Shown: piece after piece, positions 47,484 to 56,290 of the stretch
How the letters are laid out: each line of letters begins with the position of its first letter
Position numbering within the stretch: position 1 is the first letter of the stretch
DNA from: DATCJA01 sp963734635
GTDB taxonomy: Bacteria; Acidobacteriota; Vicinamibacteria; Vicinamibacterales; UBA2999
Length of the DNA: 64,000 nucleotides
Reading direction: 5' to 3'
Assembly: GCA_963734635.1 (NCBI GenBank)
Contig: CAVTIA010000012.1
Span: 248,001-312,000 of the forward strand
The notes under the pieces: generated by a model
Told to the model about the DNA's origin: nothing
Seen by the model: only the letters and a program-made list of their open reading frames with translations
The model's database searches: none
Made by a program: the position numbers and the translations under genes

Positions 47484-48095
47484 TCAGAAGCGTACACCGC
47501 CGCCGGCAGCGAAACGGAACTCGTGGGCGAAGAACGGATCCTCGCGAATCATCCGCTCGGAGTCGAACGAAGGGCCGGGATATCTCACCAGACGATCACC
47601 GAGGTCCACGCGTACGAACGTTCTTGCCGTCGTCGCGATGTCGAGTCCGCCGCCAAGGTCGACTGCAGCGAGCGTGCGGCCCGAAGCCAACGTGCACGTC
47701 AATGGCGGCGGATAGATGAGGATGCAGGCGAACGGCTCCGGCGACTCCTGGACCGCTACAAACCCGGGACGCACGCGCACGAACGGTCTGAATCTATCGA
47801 ACGTAGCGCCGGCCGTTGCGCCGAAGAGCCCTTCGAAACGGCCGCGGCTGAACGGGCGACCGCTGGGAAAGTCACGAGGGAATACGTTCAGCTCGGCCTC
47901 GAGCCCGAGGAACGAGTTCGGACGCCACGACACGCGTCCGCCGAGTCCAGCGTCAGCGGCATCGAACTGACCTGAAGAGACCAACGCGACCTGCCCACCA
48001 ACCTCGATCCGGCCGGACGGCGCCTGCGCACCGGCGACGGCGGCATGAGCAGCGCATATCACGTAGACGGCCCAGAACCGGCGCGTGCGCGGCAC
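47484..48095 (-). CDS. Outer-membrane beta-barrel protein
   Basis: The 203-residue protein has a signal peptide (AVYVICAAHAAVAGAQ) and alternating strands typical of small barrels (GLGGRVSWRPNSFLGLEAEL, FRPFVRVRPGFVAVQES), ending in an aromatic residue (GGGVRF). Strand start is GTG at 48095. No specific role is evident. Confidence 0.78.
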   Translation of the reverse strand: MPRTRRFWAVYVICAAHAAVAGAQAPSGRIEVGGQVALVSSGQFDAADAGLGGRVSWRPNSFLGLEAELNVFPRDFPSGRPFSRGRFEGLFGATAGATFDRFRPFVRVRPGFVAVQESPEPFACILIYPPPLTCTLASGRTLAAVDLGGGLDIATTARTFVRVDLGDRLVRYPGPSFDSERMIREDPFFAHEFRFAAGGGVRF

Positions 48096-48105
48096 GCCAG
48101 CGATC

Positions 48106-49428
48106 TTACTCTACCGATCGATCGGCAATGGCCAGCGCACGGTCGATGATCGCGAAGCCCTCCTGGAGCTCGGCCTCGGTAATCGTGAGTGGAGGATTCG
48201 TGAAGAAGTAATTCCAGCGTACGAATGTGAACAGCCCTTCTTGTCGGAAGAATTTCGCCAGCGTCCCCATCTCGGGCGACGTTCCGTTGAATGGCGCCAT
48301 CGGCTCCATGGTCTTCCTGTTTCGAACGAGCTCGACCACACCGAACAGGCCAATCGATCGCACGGCGCCCACAGATGGATGACGTGCGGCCAGGTCCTCG
48401 TGCAGGTCCCGCATCAGCACGCCCATGCGCTGTGCTCGATCGACCAGGCCCTCCTGCTCCATCACCGCGAGAGTGGCGAGCGCCGCCGCACATGCCACTG
48501 GATGACTGCTATAGGTGAGCCCACCCGGGAATGGTTTGTCCTTGAACGTGTCGGCGATTGCCTGCCGCATGCCGACCGCGCCCAACTGAACGTAAGCACT
48601 CGTCAGCCCTTTCGCCATCGTGATCAAATCCGGCACGACGCCCCAATGCTCGATGGCGAACCACTTTCCCGTCCTGCCGAACCCGCTCATGACCTCGTCG
48701 GCGATCATGAGGATCCCGTACTTGTCGCAGAGCGCTCGTACGCCCTGCATGTAACCGTCCGGCGGCACCAGCACTCCGTTCGTGCCGGTGACCGATTCCA
48801 GAATGAACGCGGCGATCGTCTGCGGGCCCTCGAGCTGAATCACCTCTTCGACGTGGCGCAAAGCGTCGTCCGTTGTGTCCCAGCCACGCTGGATGCCGTG
48901 ATACGGGTCTAGGACATGCACGAACCCCGGCATGGGCGGCTGGGTCCATCGTCTGGGCTCGCCTGTCGCCGCAATCGCGGCAGCGGTCCCGCCATGGTAC
49001 GAACGATACCGGGCAAGAATCTTCTGGCGGCCGGTGTAAGCGCGCGCGATCTTGATCGCATTCTCGTTGGCTTCGGCGCCGCCGTTCGTGAAGAAAAATA
49101 CGTCGATGTCGCCAGGCGTAATCGCCGCAAGCTTCGCGCCCAGCCTCGCGCGCGCTTCCGTGGTCATACCTGACGGTGTGACGTAACACACGGCTTCAGC
49201 CTGCCGCTGCATCGCCTCGATCACGCGCGGATTGCCGTGACCGATGTTCACGCACATGAGCTGGCTGTTGAAGTCGATGAAGCGCTTGCCTTCGGGGGTC
49301 CAGAAGTACACGCCTTCGGCGCGCGCCACCGGAATAGGATCGACCGCTCCCTGCGCCGTCCATTCCGAAATGGTGTGCTTCTTCGAGAGTGCAACGATTT
49401 CGTCGCCGGTCATCGATCGACGCTCCAT
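48106..49428 (-). CDS. Class III aminotransferase (omega-amino acid type)
   Basis: The 440-residue PLP enzyme has FFFTNGGAEANENAIKIARA, YRSYHGGTAAAIAATGE, ILMIADEVMSGFGRTGKWFA and the PLP lysine in TMAKGLTSAYV. It is close to taurine/beta-alanine-pyruvate aminotransferases. The nearby dihydropyrimidinase makes beta-alanine use plausible. The start is ATG at 49428 or 49413. Confidence 0.9.
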   Translation of the reverse strand: MERRSMTGDEIVALSKKHTISEWTAQGAVDPIPVARAEGVYFWTPEGKRFIDFNSQLMCVNIGHGNPRVIEAMQRQAEAVCYVTPSGMTTEARARLGAKLAAITPGDIDVFFFTNGGAEANENAIKIARAYTGRQKILARYRSYHGGTAAAIAATGEPRRWTQPPMPGFVHVLDPYHGIQRGWDTTDDALRHVEEVIQLEGPQTIAAFILESVTGTNGVLVPPDGYMQGVRALCDKYGILMIADEVMSGFGRTGKWFAIEHWGVVPDLITMAKGLTSAYVQLGAVGMRQAIADTFKDKPFPGGLTYSSHPVACAAALATLAVMEQEGLVDRAQRMGVLMRDLHEDLAARHPSVGAVRSIGLFGVVELVRNRKTMEPMAPFNGTSPEMGTLAKFFRQEGLFTFVRWNYFFTNPPLTITEAELQEGFAIIDRALAIADRSVE

Positions 49429-49450
49429 CTAATGATTCCGTTGTCACGAG

Positions 49451-49478
49451 CCACGGAGACACAGAGACACAGAGACAT
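49451..49478 (+). repeat. GAGACACAG-word repeat, copy 2
   Basis: CCACGGAGACACAGAGACAC followed by AGAGAC lies directly upstream of the aminotransferase gene. It belongs to the family of copies at 36536, 50484 and 61164. Confidence 0.85.
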
Positions 49479-49521
49479 TTGGCATTCACGAACCCTGCAT
49501 AAGCTGCAGCTGCTCACGTTC

Positions 49522-50451
49522 TCAATCTCGCACGACGATGCATTGAAGGTCCTCGGCAATTGCTAGTGCTCCTTGATAGTGCATTTTCACTTCAGCAACG
49601 CTCATAGTCAGAGTCGCTTGATCGTACGCAGAGTAAACTCCCCCGTTCGGATCGCCGGCTAATGGCCTGGTCACGTGACTGAGGACCAGCCTCCGCGCCT
49701 TCGCGCGAGCTGCAACATCGCCAATAACTCCAGGTGCAGCGTGATTTTGCGTTATGGCGCCTCGTGCGTTCATCGAGATCGCGAAATGCATGACCAATAC
49801 ATCGGCATCTCTTGCAAATGTGACGAACTGCGGATTTGAACCGTTTTGATCACTGCCGAACACGATGCTACTACCGTCCACGGACACGCGATACGCAACG
49901 GACGGCGCAGTGTGAGGTACGCCGAGGGCGGTTACTTGGAGCGGCCCACCACGCGTGAGCGATGTCGGCTCTTGTTTCGCGACATCGACGGTCAGCGATT
50001 CCAGCGGCGCACTTCCTCCCTGGTTGCCGTTGGAACGTCTCGACAAGACAGGGAATGCGCTTCCGCTGCTGCCCATCAAGCGACGCAGAAACGTCGCAAA
50101 CGGAGGAAATTGTCCGTTACCCGACGGCCCGGCGATGCGTAGGGGTGCGCTGCGCGTTCCAGTTAACCACAGCAATGCCGGCAGATCGGAGACATGATCC
50201 GGATGGAGGTGACTGATCGCTACAAACTCGAGTTGATCGATGCGCGCCCCTGATTCTCCGAAACGGTGAAAGACGCCCCCTCCAGCATCCACGAGGACGG
50301 CCGATCGACCGTCCACCCACACGATGTATCCACTCGAGGCGCTACTCGAAGGGAATGGGCCGCCTGACCCGAGAATCTGGACGGCAAGCTTCTGCGAGCC
50401 GCATGTTTGCGCAGCCGCTAGTGAGATTCCCACGACGACAGCTAGAGGCAT
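49522..50451 (-). CDS. MBL-fold metallo-hydrolase, exported
   Basis: The mature protein reads VQILGSGGPFPSSSASSGYI, DAGGGVFHRFGESG, FVAISHLHPDHVSDLPALLW (HxHxDH metal site), FGSDQN and LVLSHVTRP. It is of the RNase Z/arylsulfatase-like MBL group. The signal peptide is MPLAVVVGISLAAAQ from the ATG at 50451. A GTG at 50472 (VRRALAI) would add positive charges. Longer readings run through a GAGACACAG repeat and are unlikely. Confidence 0.86.
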   Translation of the reverse strand: MPLAVVVGISLAAAQTCGSQKLAVQILGSGGPFPSSSASSGYIVWVDGRSAVLVDAGGGVFHRFGESGARIDQLEFVAISHLHPDHVSDLPALLWLTGTRSAPLRIAGPSGNGQFPPFATFLRRLMGSSGSAFPVLSRRSNGNQGGSAPLESLTVDVAKQEPTSLTRGGPLQVTALGVPHTAPSVAYRVSVDGSSIVFGSDQNGSNPQFVTFARDADVLVMHFAISMNARGAITQNHAAPGVIGDVAARAKARRLVLSHVTRPLAGDPNGGVYSAYDQATLTMSVAEVKMHYQGALAIAEDLQCIVVRD

Positions 50452-50483
50452 GATCGCAAGCGCTCTTCGCACTGTCTGAACGA

Positions 50484-50510
50484 TTCTCTGTGTCTCCGCG
50501 TCTCTGTGGC
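50484..50510 (-). repeat. GAGACACAG-word repeat, copy 3
   Basis: On the minus strand GCCACAGAGACGCGGAGACA with CAGAGAA follows. It separates the dihydropyrimidinase stop from the MBL start. In frame it would encode RDAETQR, similar to the RDTETQG encoded by copy 1. Confidence 0.85.
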
Positions 50511-50545
50511 CCGTGCAAGTGCAGTCAGCGATCATCGCGCAGCTA

Positions 50546-51919
50546 TCATCGTGTCGCGCGCTTGAGGAAGGAGCCGGATCCCGCCCGGCCGACGAATTTG
50601 CCATTCTCGATCACAACTTTGCCCCGTGAGATGACAGTGTCAGTAGCACCCGTGACCTCCCTGCCCTCGTATGGGTTGTAATCCACTTTCATGTGAAGCG
50701 TCTTCGCCGACAGGCGCATCGTCCTGTTCGGATCGAAGATCACGATATCGGCGTCGGATCCGGGCGCGATGGTTCCCTTGCGCGGAAACAAGCCGAAGAT
50801 CTTCGCCGGTGAGGTAGCGGTCAACTCGACGAACCGGTTGAGCGAAATGCGGCCCGTGCGGACCCCGCCGTCGAAGACGAGGCTCATCCGCGTTTCGATA
50901 CCGGGAGCGCCATTCGGAATTTTTGAAAAGTCGCCCTGTCCGAGAACCTTCTGCTCCTTCATGCAAAACGGACAGTGATCCGTAGAGATCGCCTGCAGAT
51001 CGTTGAACGCCAGGCCGCGCCAGAGCCGATCCTGCGTCTCTCGGGGCCGCAGCGGAGGGCTCATGACGTACTTGGCGCCCTCGAATTCCGGCTCCTCATA
51101 GTTCTCGTAGGACAGGAACAGATACTGCGGACACGTTTCCGCGTACGCCGGAAGGCCTCGGTCGCGCGCTTCAGTCACCATCTCCAGCGCTTCGGCTGCT
51201 GAGAGGTGGACGATATAGATTGGAACCTCCGCCATCTCGGCGAGAGCAATGGCGCGATGCGTCGCTTCCGCTTCAGCCCGCGCGGGACGCGTCAGCGCGT
51301 GATACTTCGGAGCGGTCTTGCCTTCGGCAAGCGCTTTCTTGACCAGCACGTCGATGACCCCGCCATTTTCGGCGTGCATACAGATGGTGCCGCCGTTTCG
51401 GCCCGTTCGCAGCAGCGCACGAAAGATGCTCGCGTCATCGAGCATGAACACGCCGGGATATGCCATGAAGAGCTTGAAAGACGTCACCCCCTGGCGAACG
51501 AGCGCATCCATTTCCTGCTCCACCTGATCGGACAGATCCGTGACGATCATGTGGAAGCCGTAATCGATGGCCGCCTTTCCCTGCGCCTTCTGCATCCACG
51601 TTTCCCACGCGTGATGCAGCGTCTGCCCTTTGTACTGAATCGCAAAATCGACGATCGTGGTCGTGCCGCCATGCGCCGCCGCAATCGTGCCGGTCTCGAA
51701 GTCGTCTGCTGACGTCGTGCCGCCGAACGGCATGTCCAGATGCGTATGGACGTCAATGCCGCCCGGGAGAACGTACTTGCCCGCAGCCTCGATCGTCCGG
51801 TCCGCCGGCATCGTCAGCGATGAGCCGATCGCAGCGATCTTCTCCCCGTCTACGAAAACGTCTCCGGAGTACTGGTCGGCCGCTGTGACGACTATGCCTC
51901 CTTTGATCAGGAGGGTCAT
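50546..51919 (-). CDS. hydA: Dihydropyrimidinase / hydantoinase
   Basis: The 457-residue amidohydrolase shows PGGIDVHTHLDMPFGGTTSA (HxH metal ligands), SFKLFMAYPGVF (carboxylated Lys bridge), CMHAENG, IYIVHLSAAEAL and ISTDHCPF. It hydrolyses dihydrouracil or 5-substituted hydantoins to N-carbamoyl amino acids. PreA at 55127 and the NCS1 permease at 56291 suggest pyrimidine breakdown. No N-carbamoyl hydrolase is in the window. Confidence 0.94.
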   Translation of the reverse strand: MTLLIKGGIVVTAADQYSGDVFVDGEKIAAIGSSLTMPADRTIEAAGKYVLPGGIDVHTHLDMPFGGTTSADDFETGTIAAAHGGTTTIVDFAIQYKGQTLHHAWETWMQKAQGKAAIDYGFHMIVTDLSDQVEQEMDALVRQGVTSFKLFMAYPGVFMLDDASIFRALLRTGRNGGTICMHAENGGVIDVLVKKALAEGKTAPKYHALTRPARAEAEATHRAIALAEMAEVPIYIVHLSAAEALEMVTEARDRGLPAYAETCPQYLFLSYENYEEPEFEGAKYVMSPPLRPRETQDRLWRGLAFNDLQAISTDHCPFCMKEQKVLGQGDFSKIPNGAPGIETRMSLVFDGGVRTGRISLNRFVELTATSPAKIFGLFPRKGTIAPGSDADIVIFDPNRTMRLSAKTLHMKVDYNPYEGREVTGATDTVISRGKVVIENGKFVGRAGSGSFLKRATR

Positions 51920-52186
51920 GAGGCGCGCTCTGCCATCAAGAGGGTTTGGTCGGTGTCGGCATGTCGGGGATCAAGACCGTTGCGGAGTGTACCCGAACGT
52001 GTGAAACAGCCTCTGTGTCGGAAACCCGACATCCATATGCCAGATCATGACAATGAACGACTCCGACGGATACGAAATGTGTCGAGCGTCACACCTGAAA
52101 TCGAGCAAACGTTGGCCAGCTAAGTCACAGCGACTCAATGGCATAGCAACCACCGACTCGCGGTGTCGTAGCACAGTCACGCGCTG
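51920..52186. other. Divergent intergenic region
   Basis: The 267 bp between dihydropyrimidinase and the M48 protease hold no credible gene. The one clear structure is a 6-bp hairpin with loop AAAC at 52016-52031. It must contain promoters for both divergent genes, but I cannot place them with confidence. Confidence 0.5.
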
Positions 52187-53497
52187 GTGAACTCTTTGCA
52201 GTCGAGCTTCACAACCGTGACAGCGTCCTCACTCCTCTGGTGTCGGCTCGCCAGCGCACTGCTGGTAATCGTGATTGCCATGCCTTCGAGGCTCGCTGCG
52301 AGCGACATGACTCCGCCCGTAAACAGGTACCTGCTTCTTCAGGACGTCGAGTTGGGCGCTGAAGCAGCGGAGCAACTGCGGAAGCAGGTACCTTTGATCA
52401 CAGACCAAACGGTACGACGGTACGTCGACGAACTCGGTGTTCGGCTCGTCGGCGGCCTCCCTCTGGAACTTCGCCACGCGGGCTTCTACTTTTCGTTCGA
52501 GGTCGTGAACCGAAACGATCTGGCGACGGTGGCGCTGCCCGGAGGAGCAATTTTCATCACGCGCGGCACGATTGACGCCGCGAAGTCCGATGCGGAGCTC
52601 GCAGCCCTGCTTGCCCATGAACTGAGTCACGTCGTGCTTCGACATGCCACCGCACAGATATCGGCTACCGAGTCCTACACTGCAAGTCCGATGAGCGGCC
52701 GCGCGCTCGCATCGATAGTTGACGATAGGCGCGCAGGCATTCTGGCGCAGGGAGCGATCTTCGGGGTCAATTCCTATTTAGTGAGTTACGACAATCAGTA
52801 CGAGCGGCAAGCGGATCTCGTGGCCGCGCGGACATTGAAACGTGCCGGTTACGACCCGGCCGCGCTCACGACGATGCCGCAACGACCCACGGCTGAGCAG
52901 GGTGCAACTGACCCGATTGACGCCATTCACGCGCGACTGCTCGAAATCCCCGCTGCGCGGACCGACACGGGCAACGTTCGCCGGGCTCCTCTTGCCGCAC
53001 CCGTGCACGGCGTTTCGAGCCCGTCAGGTGAATATCGCGCCACGACGGTCGGTGACCGTCTCGTGCTGAACGTTCCGACGAACTGGCACAGCGTGCGCAC
53101 GGGCACGACGGTCACATTTGCGCCAGAGGATGCCTTCTACACCGACCGCAGTGTCGTAGACGCCACATGTGGTGTCCAACTCACCCTGGCGCGCAGTCTC
53201 GCCGGCGACCTGGCACTCGACATTCAGGCCCTCCTCCAACGGTACGGCGAGGCCAACGCTGACGTGCGTTGGACGCCCGCGTTCCAACGCGTGCAGATCG
53301 CCGGACGAAGGGGCTTGAGAACAACGGTGAATGCTGTCTCTCCAAGGACGGGAAAGTTTGAAGAAGTATCGGTGGCCGCCACCCGCCTACCCGACGGTAA
53401 CGTGCTGTACGTAATTGGTGTGGCGCCGCAGGAGGAAAGCAGCGTTTACAGAGGCGTGTTCAACCGGATCGTGGAATCGGTTCAGATCGCCCGCTGA
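52187..53497 (+). CDS. M48-family metalloprotease, exported
   Basis: The 436-residue protein has a signal peptide (LASALLVIVIAMPSRLAASD) and the zinc site LLAHELSHVVLRH with downstream Glu in YERQADLVAART. The layout is that of BepA/LoiP-type periplasmic proteases that care for outer-membrane proteins. The C-terminal third (from about residue 275) is an added domain. The start is GTG at 52187. Confidence 0.9.
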   Translation: MNSLQSSFTTVTASSLLWCRLASALLVIVIAMPSRLAASDMTPPVNRYLLLQDVELGAEAAEQLRKQVPLITDQTVRRYVDELGVRLVGGLPLELRHAGFYFSFEVVNRNDLATVALPGGAIFITRGTIDAAKSDAELAALLAHELSHVVLRHATAQISATESYTASPMSGRALASIVDDRRAGILAQGAIFGVNSYLVSYDNQYERQADLVAARTLKRAGYDPAALTTMPQRPTAEQGATDPIDAIHARLLEIPAARTDTGNVRRAPLAAPVHGVSSPSGEYRATTVGDRLVLNVPTNWHSVRTGTTVTFAPEDAFYTDRSVVDATCGVQLTLARSLAGDLALDIQALLQRYGEANADVRWTPAFQRVQIAGRRGLRTTVNAVSPRTGKFEEVSVAATRLPDGNVLYVIGVAPQEESSVYRGVFNRIVESVQIAR

Positions 53498-53525
53498 CTT
53501 GCGTCTGGGCATTACAACTGAAAAC

Positions 53526-55010
53526 TCAGGCCTGCGTGAGCAACCTGACGAACACCTTCATGTCGTTGAAGGTCTCGATCGCGTGTACGCTTCGGATGAT
53601 TTCGTCTGATCGCCGCACACCCACCACCGGCACGATCAGGTCTCGGACCTTGCCGTTGACGCCCTCCGCGTCCAATGGGTTCTCCCTGGTGCCTGGAGCA
53701 AAACGCGTAAAGTGACTCAGTTGGCGCCCGTCACGGAGCGTCACCTCTACTCTTCCGCTCCTGGGTGCGTTGGGATCCATCAGCGCCCGATCCGCAACGA
53801 GTTCAATGCGCTGCTTCACCGCGAGCACCCGCGGGTCCTTCATCCGCTCGTGGGAGTGGCTGTCGGCGAACGATACAGCGCCATCTATCAAGCCGACCGC
53901 AAGGATGTACTGACAGTTGACATCCGGCATCGCGCTGTCGTTGACGATGCGTGCACCGTCCTCGGGAAGCCGGGCGACGATGCGGGTGACGTTGTCGGCA
54001 GTGAGGCCGTGTTGCCGGCGCAACGTGAGTAACGCGTCCAGCGGCGCCTGAATCGGATAACCGACCGAGAACGTCTTGATGGCCGTTTCGGTGACGAAGA
54101 AGCGGCTGCCGAGCCCGGCAATCATCTGCTCGGGCCTGGGCTCGGTGGACAGAGCGTCGATCATGTTGTGCTCGCCGTCGAGCACTTCATCGACGCCCGT
54201 GAACCCCGACTGCACCATGAGCGCAGCCGTGACACCGTTGCGCGCACCCATGCCGCCGAAGTCGAAGGCTTTTTCGATGTGCTCACTGTCGCGAGTCCAG
54301 CTCCAGATTCCCGACACCTGCTGCGCCGCATACGACAGGGCGTGGCGCATCCCTCGTTCGTCCAGCCGGGCCAGCGACGCCGCGGCTGCGACCGCACCGA
54401 ATGTGGCGCTCGTGCCTTCGGCACTTCGATGTGTTCCCCGCACATGGTCCGGACCCAGAGCCATCAGAAATCGACAGCAGAGGTCGTAGCCAAGAGCGAC
54501 GGCACGTACCACCTCGATCCCCGAACGCCCTTCGCGCTCGGCGACCGCGAGTGCTGCCGGCAGAACAGCGCATCCGGGATGCGCCTTCGTGACCGGCTCG
54601 AAGTCATCGGTCTCGTCTGCGTGGCCGAACATGCCGTTCGCGAGCGCCGCGTTGACGGCAGATGTCTTGATACTGGTCGTCAGTACCGAAGCTTCGGGCG
54701 TGCCTCCCTGGGCTTGCACGTATCGTATGGCCGCCTCACCCGGCTTCATTTGAGCGCCGGATACGATCGCGCCGAGTGTGTCGAGGATGCGGTGCCGTGT
54801 CTCCCGTGCGATATCGGCGGGCAGATCGCGATCGCGGGCCTCCACCATGTATCGCGCCAGCTGCCGCGTGATGTTCGCCGGTGCAGCCGGGCGTGCCGCA
54901 CTCTGGGATAGCGCGTCGGCGCCAGAAAAGGATGGCAGTCCCGCGGCCGCCATCAGCCCGCCTGCGCCCTGCAGGACGCGACGCCGGGAAAATCGGGAGG
55001 CTTTCGACAT
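53526..55010 (-). CDS. MmgE/PrpD family protein with Tat signal
   Basis: The 494-residue protein starts SKASRFSRRRVLQGAGGLMA, a twin-arginine signal. It continues RHRILDTLGAIVSGAQMKPG, GMFGHADETDDFEPVTKAHP and GVTAALMVQSGFTG, the MmgE/PrpD (2-methylcitrate dehydratase-like) fold. A Tat signal is unusual for this normally cytoplasmic class. The substrate is unknown. It lies divergent to preA across 116 bp. Confidence 0.9.
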   Translation of the reverse strand: MSKASRFSRRRVLQGAGGLMAAAGLPSFSGADALSQSAARPAAPANITRQLARYMVEARDRDLPADIARETRHRILDTLGAIVSGAQMKPGEAAIRYVQAQGGTPEASVLTTSIKTSAVNAALANGMFGHADETDDFEPVTKAHPGCAVLPAALAVAEREGRSGIEVVRAVALGYDLCCRFLMALGPDHVRGTHRSAEGTSATFGAVAAAASLARLDERGMRHALSYAAQQVSGIWSWTRDSEHIEKAFDFGGMGARNGVTAALMVQSGFTGVDEVLDGEHNMIDALSTEPRPEQMIAGLGSRFFVTETAIKTFSVGYPIQAPLDALLTLRRQHGLTADNVTRIVARLPEDGARIVNDSAMPDVNCQYILAVGLIDGAVSFADSHSHERMKDPRVLAVKQRIELVADRALMDPNAPRSGRVEVTLRDGRQLSHFTRFAPGTRENPLDAEGVNGKVRDLIVPVVGVRRSDEIIRSVHAIETFNDMKVFVRLLTQA

Positions 55011-55126
55011 GCCGCCGATTATATGTTCGGCGGGGCCGCTCCGCAGACCTGCACGAGAAGTAGGTCGGGCCTCTCGGACCCGGCTTATCCTGGTGCTATA
55101 GTCAGCCGTTCTTCAAGGGCACTGCC

Positions 55127-56257
55127 ATGGCTCCACAATTCACCACGACGTTTACCGGGCTGCGTTTCGAGAACCCGTTCCTGCTCGCATCGGCGCCGCC
55201 GACCGAGTCGGACAGCAACATCATGCGCGCCTTCGATGCGGGATGGGGTGGCGTGGTCACCAAGACCATAGGTCTTCACCCGGTAGTAAACGTCGCGGGA
55301 CCGAAGACGAAGTTCCTTCGCTCGAACCCGGAGTCCGGCACCTTGTCGATGCAGAAACGCCAGGGCACCGCGCTACATTCCTCGTGGAACTGGGAGCTCA
55401 TTTCCGACAAGCCGCTCGACTGGTGGGTGCCGCGAATCTCACGCATCAAGCGGGCTCATCCGGAACGGATTCTGGTAGCGTCCATCATGGCCGGCTCCGG
55501 CACTGATGACGAATTGCGCAATTGGCAGACGCTTGCGAAGGCCTGCCAGGGCGAAGGCGCAGACGCCGTCGAGCTGAACCTCTCGTGTCCTCACATGGAC
55601 CGCAAGGACATGGGTTCGAACATCGGCAAGGACCAGGGCCTCATCTCAATCGTGACGCAGGCAGTCGCCGAAGTAGCGAGCGTTCCCATCTGGGCCAAGC
55701 TCACTCCATCGACGACCGACATCGTCGTCGAAGCGGGCGGCGCGTTCCTGGGGGGAGCCGCCGCTGTGACTTCCTCGAACACGTTTCCATCGCTCCCCCT
55801 CATCGACCCTGACACGCTGGAGTTCGAGATGAATGTCGACGGATTCGTCTCGAGCGGCGGTCTGGGAGGACCCGCAATCCTGCCGCAATCCATGGCAAAG
55901 ATGGTCCAACTCACGCAGGCGTTCCCTGACAAGGCCTTTTCGGGAATTGGCGGCATCGCGGAGTTTGCGCACGCGCTCAACTACTTTCTCCTCGGGTGCG
56001 GCACCGTGCAGGTGTGCACGGCGGCGATGCTCGACCATGCAATAGGCCCGAACGTGATCAAATCGCTCATTGCAGGCATGGGCGACACGATGGAACGCCA
56101 TGGATGGGCCAGCCTCGACGACTTCCGCGGTATTCGGCGCGACCGAGTCGTGCCCCACTCGCGAATTCGACGTCCCGACGCGAAGGCGTATCACGGTGGA
56201 TACGAGGCAGAGGGGTACGCGGCCGAAGACGTACCAGCCGGCAAATCGGAGCACTGA
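55127..56257 (+). CDS. preA: Dihydropyrimidine dehydrogenase subunit PreA-like, short form
   Basis: The 376-residue FMN barrel reads GLRFENPFLLASAPPTESDS, VVTKTIGLHPVVNVAGPKTK, ELNLSCPHMDRKDMGSNIG (catalytic Cys in LSCPH), WAKLTPSTTDIVVEA and FSGIGGI with GCGTVQVCTA. It is closest to PreA, which reduces uracil and thymine. PreA usually ends with a two-cluster ferredoxin domain; none is present, and no PreT partner is in the window. An external electron donor is implied. Confidence 0.9.
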   Translation: MAPQFTTTFTGLRFENPFLLASAPPTESDSNIMRAFDAGWGGVVTKTIGLHPVVNVAGPKTKFLRSNPESGTLSMQKRQGTALHSSWNWELISDKPLDWWVPRISRIKRAHPERILVASIMAGSGTDDELRNWQTLAKACQGEGADAVELNLSCPHMDRKDMGSNIGKDQGLISIVTQAVAEVASVPIWAKLTPSTTDIVVEAGGAFLGGAAAVTSSNTFPSLPLIDPDTLEFEMNVDGFVSSGGLGGPAILPQSMAKMVQLTQAFPDKAFSGIGGIAEFAHALNYFLLGCGTVQVCTAAMLDHAIGPNVIKSLIAGMGDTMERHGWASLDDFRGIRRDRVVPHSRIRRPDAKAYHGGYEAEGYAAEDVPAGKSEH

Positions 56258-56290
56258 TCGGGCTCGTTCGGCGGCTTTTTTCGCGTACTT

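Noticed and set aside
51971..52180. A 69-residue reading frame in the divergent gap
   Set aside because: The composition is unlike a real protein, it has no recognisable domain, and it overlaps a region that must contain promoters.
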